A DNA stretch of 64,000 bases from Pacificimonas aurantium. Lineage in GTDB: Bacteria; Pseudomonadota; Alphaproteobacteria; Sphingomonadales; Sphingomonadaceae. Both the position numbers and the translations under genes were made by a program. Numbering within the stretch: the first letter of the stretch is position 1; each line of letters starts with the position of its first letter. The notes under the pieces were generated by a model, which saw only the letters and a program-made list of their open reading frames with translations, made no database searches and was not told the DNA's origin. Shown piece after piece: positions 11,401 to 19,109 of the stretch. Where the stretch lies: positions 62,001 to 126,000 of the forward strand of contig NZ_JAGSGB010000003.1 of assembly GCF_020092905.1 (NCBI RefSeq). Direction: 5' to 3'.

Positions 11401-11821
11401 CGCCCGCCACGTGCCGCCGTCCGTTGACGAGTGTCAGCGTCCGTTCCGGGCCTAGGCCGCGAAGGTTGAGAAACGCCTGACCTGCAGCACCTCCCGCACC
11501 GTTTTCGCCGGGGTCCAGACTGGACGCGGCCGACACGGAGGCAGACAGCGCCGGAACGCTCCGCAGCACTTCCGTAGCGTCGCTGGAACCGAGAAAGGCC
11601 TCCTCTTCAATCGTTACGATGGGCGAGGGCGAACCGAGATTTGCATCGCGCTGCAGGCGTGAACCCGTGATCACGATCGCCTCGTCGCTGGCGAGATCCG
11701 CGCCCGCGCTCGGTGCCGCCTCGATTTGAGCCTGAGCCGGGGCAGCGATTGCCGCGAGTCCGGAAAGCAGAGTGGCAGACAGAAATCCGCCGCGCAGACG
11801 TGCCAGTCGTTCGTTCGTCAT
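8498..11821 (-). CDS. TonB-dependent outer-membrane receptor
   Basis: Large TonB-dependent receptor, 1107 residues from the ATG at 11821, chosen because it gives a signal peptide (MTNERLARLRGGFLSATLL...AQAQ) and has a GGGGGA Shine-Dalgarno. The open frame extends another 66 codons upstream without similarity. The plug domain shows EAIVITGSRLQRDANLGSPSP and LRGLGPERTLTLVNGRRH with NFILDEDYDG, typical of sphingomonad receptors. The barrel ends ALGRFFFLGARWSM with a terminal aromatic region. It is divergent from two exported ureohydrolases, suggesting uptake of their substrate. The true ligand cannot be read from sequence. Confidence 0.93.
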   Translation of the reverse strand: MTNERLARLRGGFLSATLLSGLAAIAAPAQAQIEAAPSAGADLASDEAIVITGSRLQRDANLGSPSPIVTIEEEAFLGSSDATEVLRSVPALSASVSAASSLDPGENGAGGAAGQAFLNLRGLGPERTLTLVNGRRHVAGVAESAIVDINSIPTSLIENVEVLTGGASAVYGADAVTGVVNFILDEDYDGLELGIEGGLNGDGNGQRLDVYGKFGKNFNDGRGNITLAVDYHRDEGLKFGETVYADGMIAADGSNPFLRFQAGDIGAETPNFAQFYSLDNGYYPSGFRIPQTAADFLDQYEATFGSRPSLTAAEQALIDQAANAPTRYIAPQYQFNITSNGGLVIPGDFLDPMTDIDNNGQSDCLQSFVGYNGLFDYSQAFGLAGGCYILTDDGPQPINDGLIAGNFNAFGGDGVIFDNDGFLTPQIDRISFNLLSRYEFSRQAELFFEAKYVRQETYFGTTQNSYYDLLRVSADNPFIPAVLQDVADTHDGLYITRDPTDLGPNKDTNISETYRFVGGIEGEFPNGFSYELSANYGRYELETINRNNVLLDRFFAAIDVTTDANGNPVCRSEIDPTVRSPSTIFGIPTGEFGYLTFVPGSGECVPANILGGPQSISQEAVDFITTTTRNNYTTEQLDIFGIVVGDTDDFLMLPYDGLDFALGFEFRDEASRSEFDPLVRGILPVTTVDGNAGDFVGDLGFSQTSLATPPDQFLQNSGGGYSVFELFGELGTTIIEDEPFFHELRVEGAARYSDYTTVGGVFTWAVNGFWAPVEDVRFRGTYSRAVRAPNIAELYAPPQAAFFRPFDPCDATEIARLQADGYENIDNRIANCAAAGIPSDFVDPLSARFAGTISGNPDLREETADTFTVGAVLQPRFVPGLALTVDYYDIKIDDAISTLDSQDVVDNCYDSAEFPNDFCDSFTRNQDPSSPQYLGFTSLTLQSINFVSIETAGIDASASYNLMVGEFDIGLSATASWVDKLDFFFDPTDDTAIDNELGEIQRPEWSGRGTASLGYGPFKLSYTLKYFGEQALGDVEIDTYRAQFGEAGLVDEFFVHDIAASVDIVEDQFSIYGGINNLTDEDPFITERSYPVSALGRFFFLGARWSM

Positions 11822-12117
11822 AATTCCCCCTATGGTGTCCCGACCCTTCCCCAAGGGTGACGGACGCGCCCGCTTTTTACCGTCCCGCAAGCTGCGCCAT
11901 GGAAGACGAGAGGGTGTAACGCTGCTGTAAGATGACACATGGGGCATTTGACGTAACGGGCGGTTTCGGAGCCGGAACTGTGCTCCCGAAGTCACGCGCC
12001 GGGCTGATCTGTTGCGCATCAGTCAAACGTCCCATGTCGAAGTCCGCGCAATTACGTCATTGATTAGTGATTAGGCGGGCATGTCTGGGGGCTCGCAGGG
12101 CAGCGTGGGGGGTATGC
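11822..12117. promoter_or_regulatory. Divergent regulatory region with two mirrored 16-bp motifs
   Basis: About 296 bases between the TonB receptor and the ureohydrolase pair. It contains ACATGGGGCATTTGAC at 11937-11952 and, on the opposite strand, ACATGGGACGTTTGAC at 12022-12037. The two are identical at 14 of 16 positions and inverted about a centre at 11987. Their distances to the two start codons are about 115 and 80 bases. This symmetry suggests one regulator acting on both divergent promoters. No convincing -10 element was recognised. Confidence 0.45.
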
Positions 12118-13680
12118 GTGAAGCCGCATCTTTATCTTATGGCCGCGATGTTCGCGGCAACAACGCCGTCCGGCGATTCTGACGACGGCAACCGCGTCAC
12201 AAATCAAAGCGAACTTCCCGAAACCACTATCGAGACCTCCGAAGAGGGCGGCCCAAGTTGGAAAGACGGGCTGGAATATATTCCGTCGAAACCGGGTGAG
12301 GTCCCGCCGCATATCGATGCGGCCACTCCCGGAATGATGCCGGTCAGGCCGCTCGATATTCCCGAGGACGTGCTCGAGAAGCTGGCATTCCTTCCCGACG
12401 ATACCGTCGAATTCCTGAAAAGCGGCAACGCCAAGGGCTATGGCCGCCCGCCCGACTTGTACGAACGTATCCGCGAGTTCGAAAGCGAGGCCGAGATCGC
12501 AGCCTATGTCGACGCGATCCTCTCCGTCACCCAGCAGATCGAGTTTCAGGAAGGTCGAGACCCCGCCGAAATCCCGTTCGATACGGCCGCTCCCCGTTTC
12601 AATGACTGGCATCTGCGGCGGCCTCGCGAACTGGACCCGCAGCGCGAACCGGGGCCGATTTCGCTGTCTCGTTACGCGGGCGGCTGGGGTAGCGGCGGCA
12701 TTCCTACCTTTGCTGGCTCGCCCGTGGCGTTGACGCCAGAGGACCTGAAGGCGGGTGAGGTCGATGTCGCGATAATGGGGGCGCCGCTCGACATGGGCTC
12801 GGGCTGGCGCGACGCAAAGCATGGACCGCGGGCCATGCGGCTGGGCGGCGGTGTCGGCGGGACCGATGTGTTCACGATGATCTCGCCGGGCAGCCTGAAG
12901 GTCGTCGACTATGGCGATGCCGCGATCGACCAGAACAGCACCGAACGAAGCGTTCAGGAAGTGCGCCGGATGGTGAGGGAGATCGCCGAGACCGGTGCGA
13001 TACCCATCATCATCGGCGGGGACCACAGCCTGGAGTATCCCAACGTTGCCGCGATGGCGGATGTCTACGGCAAGGGAAAGGTCGGGGTCGTCCACTTCGA
13101 CGCTCATCTCGACACCGGCCGCGGACGGGTGCACCTCCTGGATCACGGTCAACCAATCTACCGCGTGATGAAGGAAGCCCATGTCCGGCCGGAGGACTAT
13201 ATCCAGGTCGGGCTGCGGGCGAATTATTCGAAGGACTATTACGAGTGGCAGCGCCTGATCGGCATGCGCTACCACACCATGGCGGAAGTCGAACGGCGCG
13301 GCTGGGATGCCGTCATGGACCGCGTCGTGAAGGAAGCCAGCGAGAACACCGAGTATCTCTATATCTCGTTCGATGTCGATGTGCTCGACCCCGCGTTCGA
13401 GCCGGGTACGGGAACGCCGGTTCCGGGCGGTCTCACCATGCGCGAGGCGGTGCCGATCATCCGGCGCCTATGTGCGGAATCGAACGTGGTGGGCTTCGAC
13501 ATCGTCGAACTCGCTCCGCAGCTGGATCCCACATATCGCAGCGCCATGAACGGAAACCGGCTGCTGTTCGCCTGCCTGACCGGCATTAAAATGCGAAAGG
13601 AGGGGATCACCGACCCTCACTATCTCAGCCCGCTCTCCTCCGAGCATGGGCAGGACGACTATTATGGAGACGAAGGTTGA
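12118..13680 (+). CDS. Ureohydrolase (arginase/agmatinase family), intact metal site
   Basis: Manganese- or nickel-type ureohydrolase, cleaving a guanidino compound to urea plus an amine. 520 residues from the GTG at 12118, preferred because GTGGGGGG lies 5-6 bases upstream; a GTG at 12067 is also in frame. All six metal ligands are present: His303 (GGDHSLEY), Asp328, His330 and Asp332 (HFDAHLDTG), Asp419 and Asp421 (SFDVDVLDP). The N-terminal extension of about 180 residues is much longer than in agmatinase (about 300 aa in total). A short hydrophobic N-terminus (LYLMAAMFAATTPS) may be an export signal. It is followed within 2 bases by a degenerate paralogue. The substrate is unknown; agmatine, guanidine or a substituted guanidine are possibilities. 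Confidence 0.9.
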   Translation: MKPHLYLMAAMFAATTPSGDSDDGNRVTNQSELPETTIETSEEGGPSWKDGLEYIPSKPGEVPPHIDAATPGMMPVRPLDIPEDVLEKLAFLPDDTVEFLKSGNAKGYGRPPDLYERIREFESEAEIAAYVDAILSVTQQIEFQEGRDPAEIPFDTAAPRFNDWHLRRPRELDPQREPGPISLSRYAGGWGSGGIPTFAGSPVALTPEDLKAGEVDVAIMGAPLDMGSGWRDAKHGPRAMRLGGGVGGTDVFTMISPGSLKVVDYGDAAIDQNSTERSVQEVRRMVREIAETGAIPIIIGGDHSLEYPNVAAMADVYGKGKVGVVHFDAHLDTGRGRVHLLDHGQPIYRVMKEAHVRPEDYIQVGLRANYSKDYYEWQRLIGMRYHTMAEVERRGWDAVMDRVVKEASENTEYLYISFDVDVLDPAFEPGTGTPVPGGLTMREAVPIIRRLCAESNVVGFDIVELAPQLDPTYRSAMNGNRLLFACLTGIKMRKEGITDPHYLSPLSSEHGQDDYYGDEG

Positions 13681-13682
13681 CC

Positions 13683-15068
13683 ATGCGCCTGACTTGCCGT
13701 GCTGCGGTGGCTGCCTGCTTCGCCCTCGCATTCGTATCCGGACCCGCGCGGGCAGCCGAGCCCTCTCCGAAGCTCGCCGAAGTCCTCGGCACGCTCTCTC
13801 CGGACCAGCGGGCCTTCATCGAGGATGACCGGAACCTGCAACGTTTCGGCCTGACCGACGAACGTCTCTACATCCTGTTCCAGAACCGCGATGCGGAGGC
13901 CGTGTCCGCCGCGGTTGATGCCATGATGCGGACGCTTGCGTCGGCCCCGTATCAGCCGCTGGAAGAGCCGCAGCCGGATGGCCAGAGTCTGCTCGATCCT
14001 GTTGGCGACATGCCGGCGGTGCCGCTGAACACGCAGGCTCCGGGCTTCAACTATTCCAGCGTGCTGCGTCCACCGGTGCTCGACGATATTCAGCGTGAGC
14101 CGGGGCCTTTCAGCCTGAAGCGTTACATGTTCGAAACCGGGGGGATTCCTACGTTCGGCGGCGCGCCCGTGGCCATTCGCAAGGAGGATTTGGTCGCGGG
14201 CGAAGTCGATGTCGCCTTTGTCGGCGTACCCTTCGGGAACAGCAGCGGCTGGCGGGACTCGCGCAATGCGCCGGAACAGCTTCGCGCCATGCACGGCATT
14301 GCCGGTTTCGACATCGAGTCCGGGCTCGACCCGATGGTACAGTTGAGTGTCGCCGACTATGGCGACCTGTCGGTCGACCGCATGGCGACCGAGCTCAGCA
14401 TCGATCATGTCCGTGATATGATCGCCGAAATGGCGAGCGTTGATGTGGTGCCGTTCATTGTCGGCGGTGACGGGGCGGTCATGTTTCCATCCGTTGCGGC
14501 CATGGCGGACCGGTACGGGGCGGATGAGCTGACGGTCGTGCAGTTCGACGCCCATTATGACGGTGAGACCGGGCTGCCGCATACGATCTCCGACGTGCAG
14601 GCGGTTTCGCGCCTTCTCGAGCAAGACCTCCTGAAGGGCGAAAACCTCGTTCAGATCGGCGTGCGAGGCACCGATATCGACGAATATTCGCTTGGCTGGG
14701 TCCGGTCGCGCGGCATCCGCTTCCACCCGATGCACGAGATCGAGGCGAAGGGCTGGGCGAGCGTCAGGAGTTCGGCTCTTGCCGAAGTGGCCTCCGGACC
14801 CGGCAACGTGTTCATCTCCTTCGACATGAGCGTCCTGGACCCCGCCTACGGCCAGGCGGCCGGGCGCCCCGTCTCCATGGGTCTGACCATGCGCGAAGTG
14901 GCTCCCATGATCAGGGAGCTGTGCGAGGTTCACAATGTCGTGGGTCTCGAACTGCTCGACGTCGCGCCGTACCTCGACATCAGCTACGCCTCGGAGCTCA
15001 ACGCGAACCAGATCCTGCGCGCCTGCCTCGTGGGCCTTGCCGCGAGGGACAAGCGCGCGACCTCCTGA
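13683..15068 (+). CDS. Degenerate ureohydrolase paralogue with signal peptide
   Basis: 461-residue paralogue of the preceding gene, starting at the ATG with GAAGG six bases upstream. It has a clear Sec signal peptide (MRLTCRAAVAACFALAFVSGPARAAEP). The arginase fold motifs are recognisable, but two metal ligands are replaced: GGDG at 261-264 (Gly264 where His is expected) and SFDMS at 379-383 (Ser383 for the second Asp). D289, H291, D293 and D381 remain. The flanking sequence is otherwise well conserved (GGIPTFGGAPVA, LTMREVAPMIRELC), so it is under selection and not a pseudogene. By analogy with heteromeric ureohydrolases, it may be a non-catalytic partner of the upstream enzyme (inference). 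Confidence 0.9.
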   Translation: MRLTCRAAVAACFALAFVSGPARAAEPSPKLAEVLGTLSPDQRAFIEDDRNLQRFGLTDERLYILFQNRDAEAVSAAVDAMMRTLASAPYQPLEEPQPDGQSLLDPVGDMPAVPLNTQAPGFNYSSVLRPPVLDDIQREPGPFSLKRYMFETGGIPTFGGAPVAIRKEDLVAGEVDVAFVGVPFGNSSGWRDSRNAPEQLRAMHGIAGFDIESGLDPMVQLSVADYGDLSVDRMATELSIDHVRDMIAEMASVDVVPFIVGGDGAVMFPSVAAMADRYGADELTVVQFDAHYDGETGLPHTISDVQAVSRLLEQDLLKGENLVQIGVRGTDIDEYSLGWVRSRGIRFHPMHEIEAKGWASVRSSALAEVASGPGNVFISFDMSVLDPAYGQAAGRPVSMGLTMREVAPMIRELCEVHNVVGLELLDVAPYLDISYASELNANQILRACLVGLAARDKRATS

Positions 15069-15162
15069 AGTGGCTGATTCCTACCGAGGTTCACAGGGCG
15101 AGGATTTCCGGTCCGGCAGTTGATCCGTGACGGCTTTTCCGTCATCGCCGGGACTTTGTTAG

Positions 15163-16407
15163 ATGGTCCCGGGAACGGTTTTGGCAGCTAAATTCGACGT
15201 CGTCATCGTAGGCTCGGGACACGCCGGCGCACAGGCCGCGCTTGCCCTCCGCCAGAACAAGTTCGCAGGGACGATCGCCCTTGTCGGCGACGAACTCGAT
15301 CCGCCCTACGAGCGGCCGCCGCTGTCGAAAGACTATCTGGCGGGGGAGAAGCCGTTTGAGCGCATCCTGTTGAGGAAGCCGGAGTTCTGGCAGGAGCGCG
15401 ACATCGCGCTGTTCCCGGGGACGCGAATCGAGACCGTCGACCCAAACGCCCGCACCCTTACCGACGCGGACGGCAATATCATGGAGTATGGGGACCTGAT
15501 ATGGGCCACCGGCGGTCGTCCGCGCACGCTGCCCTGCGGGTCCGACATCGGCACCGCCGGTGTCCACGCGATCCGCACCAAGGCCGATGTGGACCAGCTG
15601 GTGGCCGAACTGCCGCAGGCGCGGAAGGTCGTCATTATCGGGGGTGGCTATATCGGCCTGGAGGCCGCGGCCGTACTCGTGAAGACCGGCAGAGAGGTGA
15701 CACTGGTCGAGGCTGCGCCCCGTATCCTTGCCCGCGTTGCCGGTCCGGACCTGTCCCGCTTCTATGAGGCCCGCCATGCCCGCGAGGGTGTCACCCTCCT
15801 GGTCGATACCCGCACCTCCTGTCTCAAGAGCGTCGGCGGACGTGTGACGGGCGTCGAGCTGGAAAGCGGCTCCGAACTTCCTGCCGATCTGGTCATCGTC
15901 GGCATCGGCATCGTTCCCAATGTCGAGCCCCTGCTTGCCGCGGGGGCCGAGGGGGACAACGGCGTCCGGGTCGACGGACAGTGCCGAACGTCTCTGCCGC
16001 ATATCTATGCGGTCGGGGACTGCGCCCTTCACGAAAACGCCTTCGCCGACGGCGACGCCATCCGACTGGAATCTGTTCAGAATGCGAACGATCAGGCCAC
16101 TGTCGCGGCCAAGGTCATTTGCGGACAGGAAGCGGTGTACGAAGCACTGCCATGGTTCTGGTCGAACCAGTACGACCTGAAATTGCAGACCGCGGGCCTG
16201 TCGGCAGGCCATGACGACAGCGTGGTGCGGGGCGACCCGGCCGAAGGATCTTTTTCCGTCTGCTACCTGAAGGGCGGACGCCTGATCGCGGTCGACGCAG
16301 TGAACCGGCCCAAGGACTTCATCCAGTCGCAAAAGCTTATCAAGGAGCGGCGAGCGGTCGACAGGGACAGGCTTGCCGACGGTTCGGTCCTTCTCAAGGA
16401 ACTGTAG
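15163..16407 (+). CDS. FAD-dependent ferredoxin/rubredoxin-type reductase
   Basis: 414-residue NAD(P)H-dependent flavoprotein of the rhodocoxin/putidaredoxin reductase type, which passes electrons to a small ferredoxin. The N-terminal FAD Rossmann motif is VVIVGSGHAGAQAA, the NAD(P)H-binding motif VVIIGGGYIGLEAA at about 162-175, and the second FAD motif IYAVGDCALHEN at about 283-294. The C-terminal reductase domain ends GSVLLKEL. No ferredoxin gene is adjacent. It lies 94 bases after the ureohydrolase pair and could be co-transcribed or separate. A P450 at 52.7 kb is a possible, unproven, distant customer. Confidence 0.9.
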   Translation: MVPGTVLAAKFDVVIVGSGHAGAQAALALRQNKFAGTIALVGDELDPPYERPPLSKDYLAGEKPFERILLRKPEFWQERDIALFPGTRIETVDPNARTLTDADGNIMEYGDLIWATGGRPRTLPCGSDIGTAGVHAIRTKADVDQLVAELPQARKVVIIGGGYIGLEAAAVLVKTGREVTLVEAAPRILARVAGPDLSRFYEARHAREGVTLLVDTRTSCLKSVGGRVTGVELESGSELPADLVIVGIGIVPNVEPLLAAGAEGDNGVRVDGQCRTSLPHIYAVGDCALHENAFADGDAIRLESVQNANDQATVAAKVICGQEAVYEALPWFWSNQYDLKLQTAGLSAGHDDSVVRGDPAEGSFSVCYLKGGRLIAVDAVNRPKDFIQSQKLIKERRAVDRDRLADGSVLLKEL

Positions 16408-16444
16408 CGCTCCACCAACTGCGTAGTTTCCCCCGCGCCGAAAA

Positions 16445-16458
16445 TTGACGGCAGTCAA
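16445..16458. promoter_or_regulatory. FNR/FixK-type box upstream of the cbb3 operon
   Basis: TTGACGGCAGTCAA is a perfect TTGAC-N4-GTCAA inverted repeat, one base per arm from the FNR consensus TTGAT-N4-ATCAA. Its centre lies 91.5 bases before the ccoN ATG, leaving room for a promoter with the site near -41.5 and a leader of about 50 bases. Control of cbb3 oxidase by FNR-type regulators is well established in Alphaproteobacteria. Confidence 0.75.
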
Positions 16459-16542
16459 TGTTCGCCGCCGCTGCGCCTGCGAAGGGCGAACCGGAGGTGC
16501 CTAGGCGGTGCCGGTTCGCTCTTGCACGCGGGGAAAACAGCG

Positions 16543-18198
16543 ATGGATGTAGTACTGACGCGAGCCTTTGGATGGTTCGCGCTCTTCCTTCTCACGACGG
16601 TCGGCGTGGTGCTGGCCGAGGATACCGGTTTCGCCATCCATCTGGCGACCGTCGGGGCGGCGGCGCTGATCCTTGGCTGGCTGACGCTCAGCAATACCGA
16701 TTTCGAGGCGGTGTCGGGTCGTATTCTTCGCGCCCCGGCCGATCCCGGACGCTATGACGACGACCCGATCCGCTGGGGCGTGATCGCAACCGTCTTCTGG
16801 GGGATTGCGGGCTTCCTCGCCGGCGTCTTCATTGCCCTGCAGCTGACTTTCCCGCAGCTCAATCTCGAACCCTATCTCAATTTCGGGCGGCTGCGCCCCC
16901 TCCACACATCGGCGGTCATTTTCGCTTTCGGCGGGAACGCGCTCATCGCCACCAGCTTCTATGTGGTCCAGCGGACATGCCGTGCCCGGCTGTTCGCGCC
17001 TGGCCTCGCCCGCTTCGTATTCTGGGGCTACCAGCTGTTCATCGTGCTGGCTGCCACCGGCTATCTGCTCGGGATTACCGCGGGCAAGGAATATGCCGAG
17101 CCCGAATGGTATGTCGACCTGTGGCTGACGATCGTCTGGGTTGCCTATGCGGTGGTCTTCATCGGGACCATCGTGAAGCGGTCCGAACCCCATATCTATG
17201 TGGCCAACTGGTTCTATCTGGCCTTCATCCTGACAATCGCGATGCTGCACATCGTCAACAATCTGACCATGCCCGTCAGCCTGCTGGGATCGAAGAGCTA
17301 CAGCGCCTTTGCGGGTGTTCAGGATGCGCTGACCCAGTGGTGGTACGGTCATAACGCGGTCGGCTTCTTCCTCACCGCCGGCTTTCTGGCCATGATGTAC
17401 TATTTCGTGCCGAAGCAGGCCGACCGGCCGATCTACAGCTACCGGCTGTCGATCATCCACTTCTGGTCGCTGATCTTCCTCTACATCTGGGCAGGCCCGC
17501 ATCACCTGCACTACACCGCGCTTCCCGACTGGGCGCAGACGCTGGGCATGGTGTTCTCGGTGATGCTGTGGATGCCGAGCTGGGGCGGCATGATCAACGG
17601 CCTGATGACGCTGAACGGCGCCTGGGACAAAATCCGCACCGATCCGATCATTCGCATGATGGTGATGGCGCTGGCCTTCTACGGCATGTCGACCTTCGAA
17701 GGGCCGATGCTGTCCATTCGCAGCGTGAACAGCCTGTCGCACTATACCGACTGGACCATCGGCCATGTGCATTCGGGTGCCCTGGGCTGGAACGGCATGA
17801 TCACCTTCGCCAGCATCTACTTCCTGGTTCCACGGCTGTGGCGCCGTGAGCGGCTTTATTCGCTGCGCATGGTGAACTGGCATTTCTGGCTCGCGACCGT
17901 GGGTATCGTTCTCTACGCGGCCGCCATGTGGGTCGCCGGCATCATGCAGGGCCTGATGTGGCGCGAATACGGCGCCGACGGATATCTCGTCTACGCCTTC
18001 TCCGAAGTCACCGAGGCGATGCTTCCGATGTACCTGATCCGTGCCGTTGGCGGCCTGCTCTACCTGGCCGGGGCATTCCTGATGGTCTGGAATGTCTGGA
18101 TGACGATCGCCGGTCGGGTCCGCGACGAAAAACCAATGCATTCCGCACCCTATGACGAAGCTGCCGACCGTCCGCTGGTCGGCCAGCCCGCCGAGTAA
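16543..18198 (+). CDS. ccoN: cbb3-type cytochrome c oxidase subunit I
   Basis: Catalytic haem-copper subunit of the high-affinity cbb3 terminal oxidase, 551 residues from the ATG at 16543 ([12 protein letters not shown]); a TTG at 16522 is in frame but less likely. It has about 12 or more transmembrane helices. Visible haem and copper ligand regions are [15 protein letters not shown] (low-spin haem), [32 protein letters not shown] (CuB pair HH) and [15 protein letters not shown] (haem ligands). It heads the ccoNOQP-GHIS operon, with 11 bases to ccoO, and is probably induced under low oxygen through the upstream FNR box. Confidence 0.97.
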   Translation: MDVVLTRAFGWFALFLLTTVGVVLAEDTGFAIHLATVGAAALILGWLTLSNTDFEAVSGRILRAPADPGRYDDDPIRWGVIATVFWGIAGFLAGVFIALQLTFPQLNLEPYLNFGRLRPLHTSAVIFAFGGNALIATSFYVVQRTCRARLFAPGLARFVFWGYQLFIVLAATGYLLGITAGKEYAEPEWYVDLWLTIVWVAYAVVFIGTIVKRSEPHIYVANWFYLAFILTIAMLHIVNNLTMPVSLLGSKSYSAFAGVQDALTQWWYGHNAVGFFLTAGFLAMMYYFVPKQADRPIYSYRLSIIHFWSLIFLYIWAGPHHLHYTALPDWAQTLGMVFSVMLWMPSWGGMINGLMTLNGAWDKIRTDPIIRMMVMALAFYGMSTFEGPMLSIRSVNSLSHYTDWTIGHVHSGALGWNGMITFASIYFLVPRLWRRERLYSLRMVNWHFWLATVGIVLYAAAMWVAGIMQGLMWREYGADGYLVYAFSEVTEAMLPMYLIRAVGGLLYLAGAFLMVWNVWMTIAGRVRDEKPMHSAPYDEAADRPLVGQPAE

Positions 18199-18209
18199 GG
18201 AAGAGACAC

Positions 18210-18947
18210 GTGTCGACCTTCACAGAGAAACACAAGAAACTCGAACGCAACGTTACGTTGCTGGCCGCGGCGGCCCTCGTGACCGTCGTCATCGGTGGCA
18301 TCGTCGAAATCGCCCCGCTCTTCTACCTCGAAGAAACGGTCGAGGAAGTGGAGGGAGTTCGCCCCTACACTCCGCTGGAGCTCGCCGGACGCAATATCTA
18401 CATCCGCGAGGGTTGCTACAACTGCCACAGCCAGATGGTGCGCCCGTTCCGCGATGAAGTGGACCGGTATGGCCATTATTCGCTGTCCGCCGAAAGTATG
18501 TACGACCACCCGTTCCAGTGGGGCTCCAAACGGACCGGTCCCGATCTGGCGCGGGTCGGGGGGCGCTACTCGGATGAATGGCATGTCCAGCACCTTATCG
18601 ACCCCCGGTCGGTGGTGCCGGAATCGATCATGCCGAGCTATTCCTTCCTCGCCGAACGGCGTCTCGACATGGAAGATCCGGGGGCTCACCTCACGGCGCT
18701 GCGCCGCGTCGGCGTGCCCTACACCGACGAGCAGATCGAGCAGGCGGCAGAGCACCTTGCCCTTCAGGCCGATCCCGACGGCTTCGCACCCGACCTGCAG
18801 GAATTCTATCCCAAGTCGCAGGTGCGCGACTTCGACGGCGATCCGCGGCGTCTGACGGAGATGGATGCGCTGGTGGCGTATTTGCAGATGCTCGGCACGC
18901 TCGTGGACTTCGAAGCGGCGGCTCCCATGGAGGAACTGAGCGAATGA
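18210..18947 (+). CDS. ccoO: cbb3-type oxidase monohaem cytochrome c subunit
   Basis: Membrane-anchored mono-haem cytochrome c subunit of cbb3 oxidase, 245 residues, GTG start preceded by AAGGAAGAG. An N-terminal transmembrane helix lies at about 16-40. The c-type haem motif CYNCH is at residues 69-73 ([15 protein letters not shown]), with the axial methionine region in SIMPSYSFL. Electrons pass from CcoP through this subunit to the haem b centres of CcoN. The stop TGA overlaps the ccoQ ATG. Confidence 0.97.
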   Translation: MSTFTEKHKKLERNVTLLAAAALVTVVIGGIVEIAPLFYLEETVEEVEGVRPYTPLELAGRNIYIREGCYNCHSQMVRPFRDEVDRYGHYSLSAESMYDHPFQWGSKRTGPDLARVGGRYSDEWHVQHLIDPRSVVPESIMPSYSFLAERRLDMEDPGAHLTALRRVGVPYTDEQIEQAAEHLALQADPDGFAPDLQEFYPKSQVRDFDGDPRRLTEMDALVAYLQMLGTLVDFEAAAPMEELSE

Positions 18948-19108
18948 CCTACGAGGCGTTCCGGCACTTTGCCGACAGCTACGGTCTTGCCGCGATGGTG
19001 ATCCTGTACCTTCTGCTGTGCGGCTGGGTCTTCCTGCCACGAGCGAAGCCGGGAAACGAGCGAGCGCGCACCATGATTTTCGAAGACGATGTTCCGGGGG
19101 ACCGGTAA
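18944..19108 (+). CDS. ccoQ: cbb3-type oxidase subunit CcoQ
   Basis: Small single-pass membrane protein of 54 residues ([18 protein letters not shown]...), overlapping the ccoO stop as ATGA and ending one base before the ccoP start. A hydrophobic helix [17 protein letters not shown] is followed by a charged tail with [15 protein letters not shown], a typical CcoQ layout. CcoQ stabilises the association of CcoP with the core complex in other bacteria. Identity rests on size, topology and operon position. Confidence 0.93.
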   Translation: MTYEAFRHFADSYGLAAMVILYLLLCGWVFLPRAKPGNERARTMIFEDDVPGDR

Positions 19109-19109
19109 G

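Noticed and set aside
11822-12019. 66-codon N-terminal extension of the TonB receptor
   Set aside because: It would bury the signal peptide and has no similarity; the ATG at 11821 has a good ribosome site.
13683-15068. Reading the second ureohydrolase as a pseudogene
   Set aside because: There is no frameshift or stop, the signal peptide is intact and motifs other than two metal ligands are kept, so loss of catalysis looks specific.
15128-15144. TGACGG-CTTTT-CCGTCA hairpin before the ferredoxin reductase
   Set aside because: Only a 6-bp stem with no T-run; not enough to call a terminator or riboswitch.
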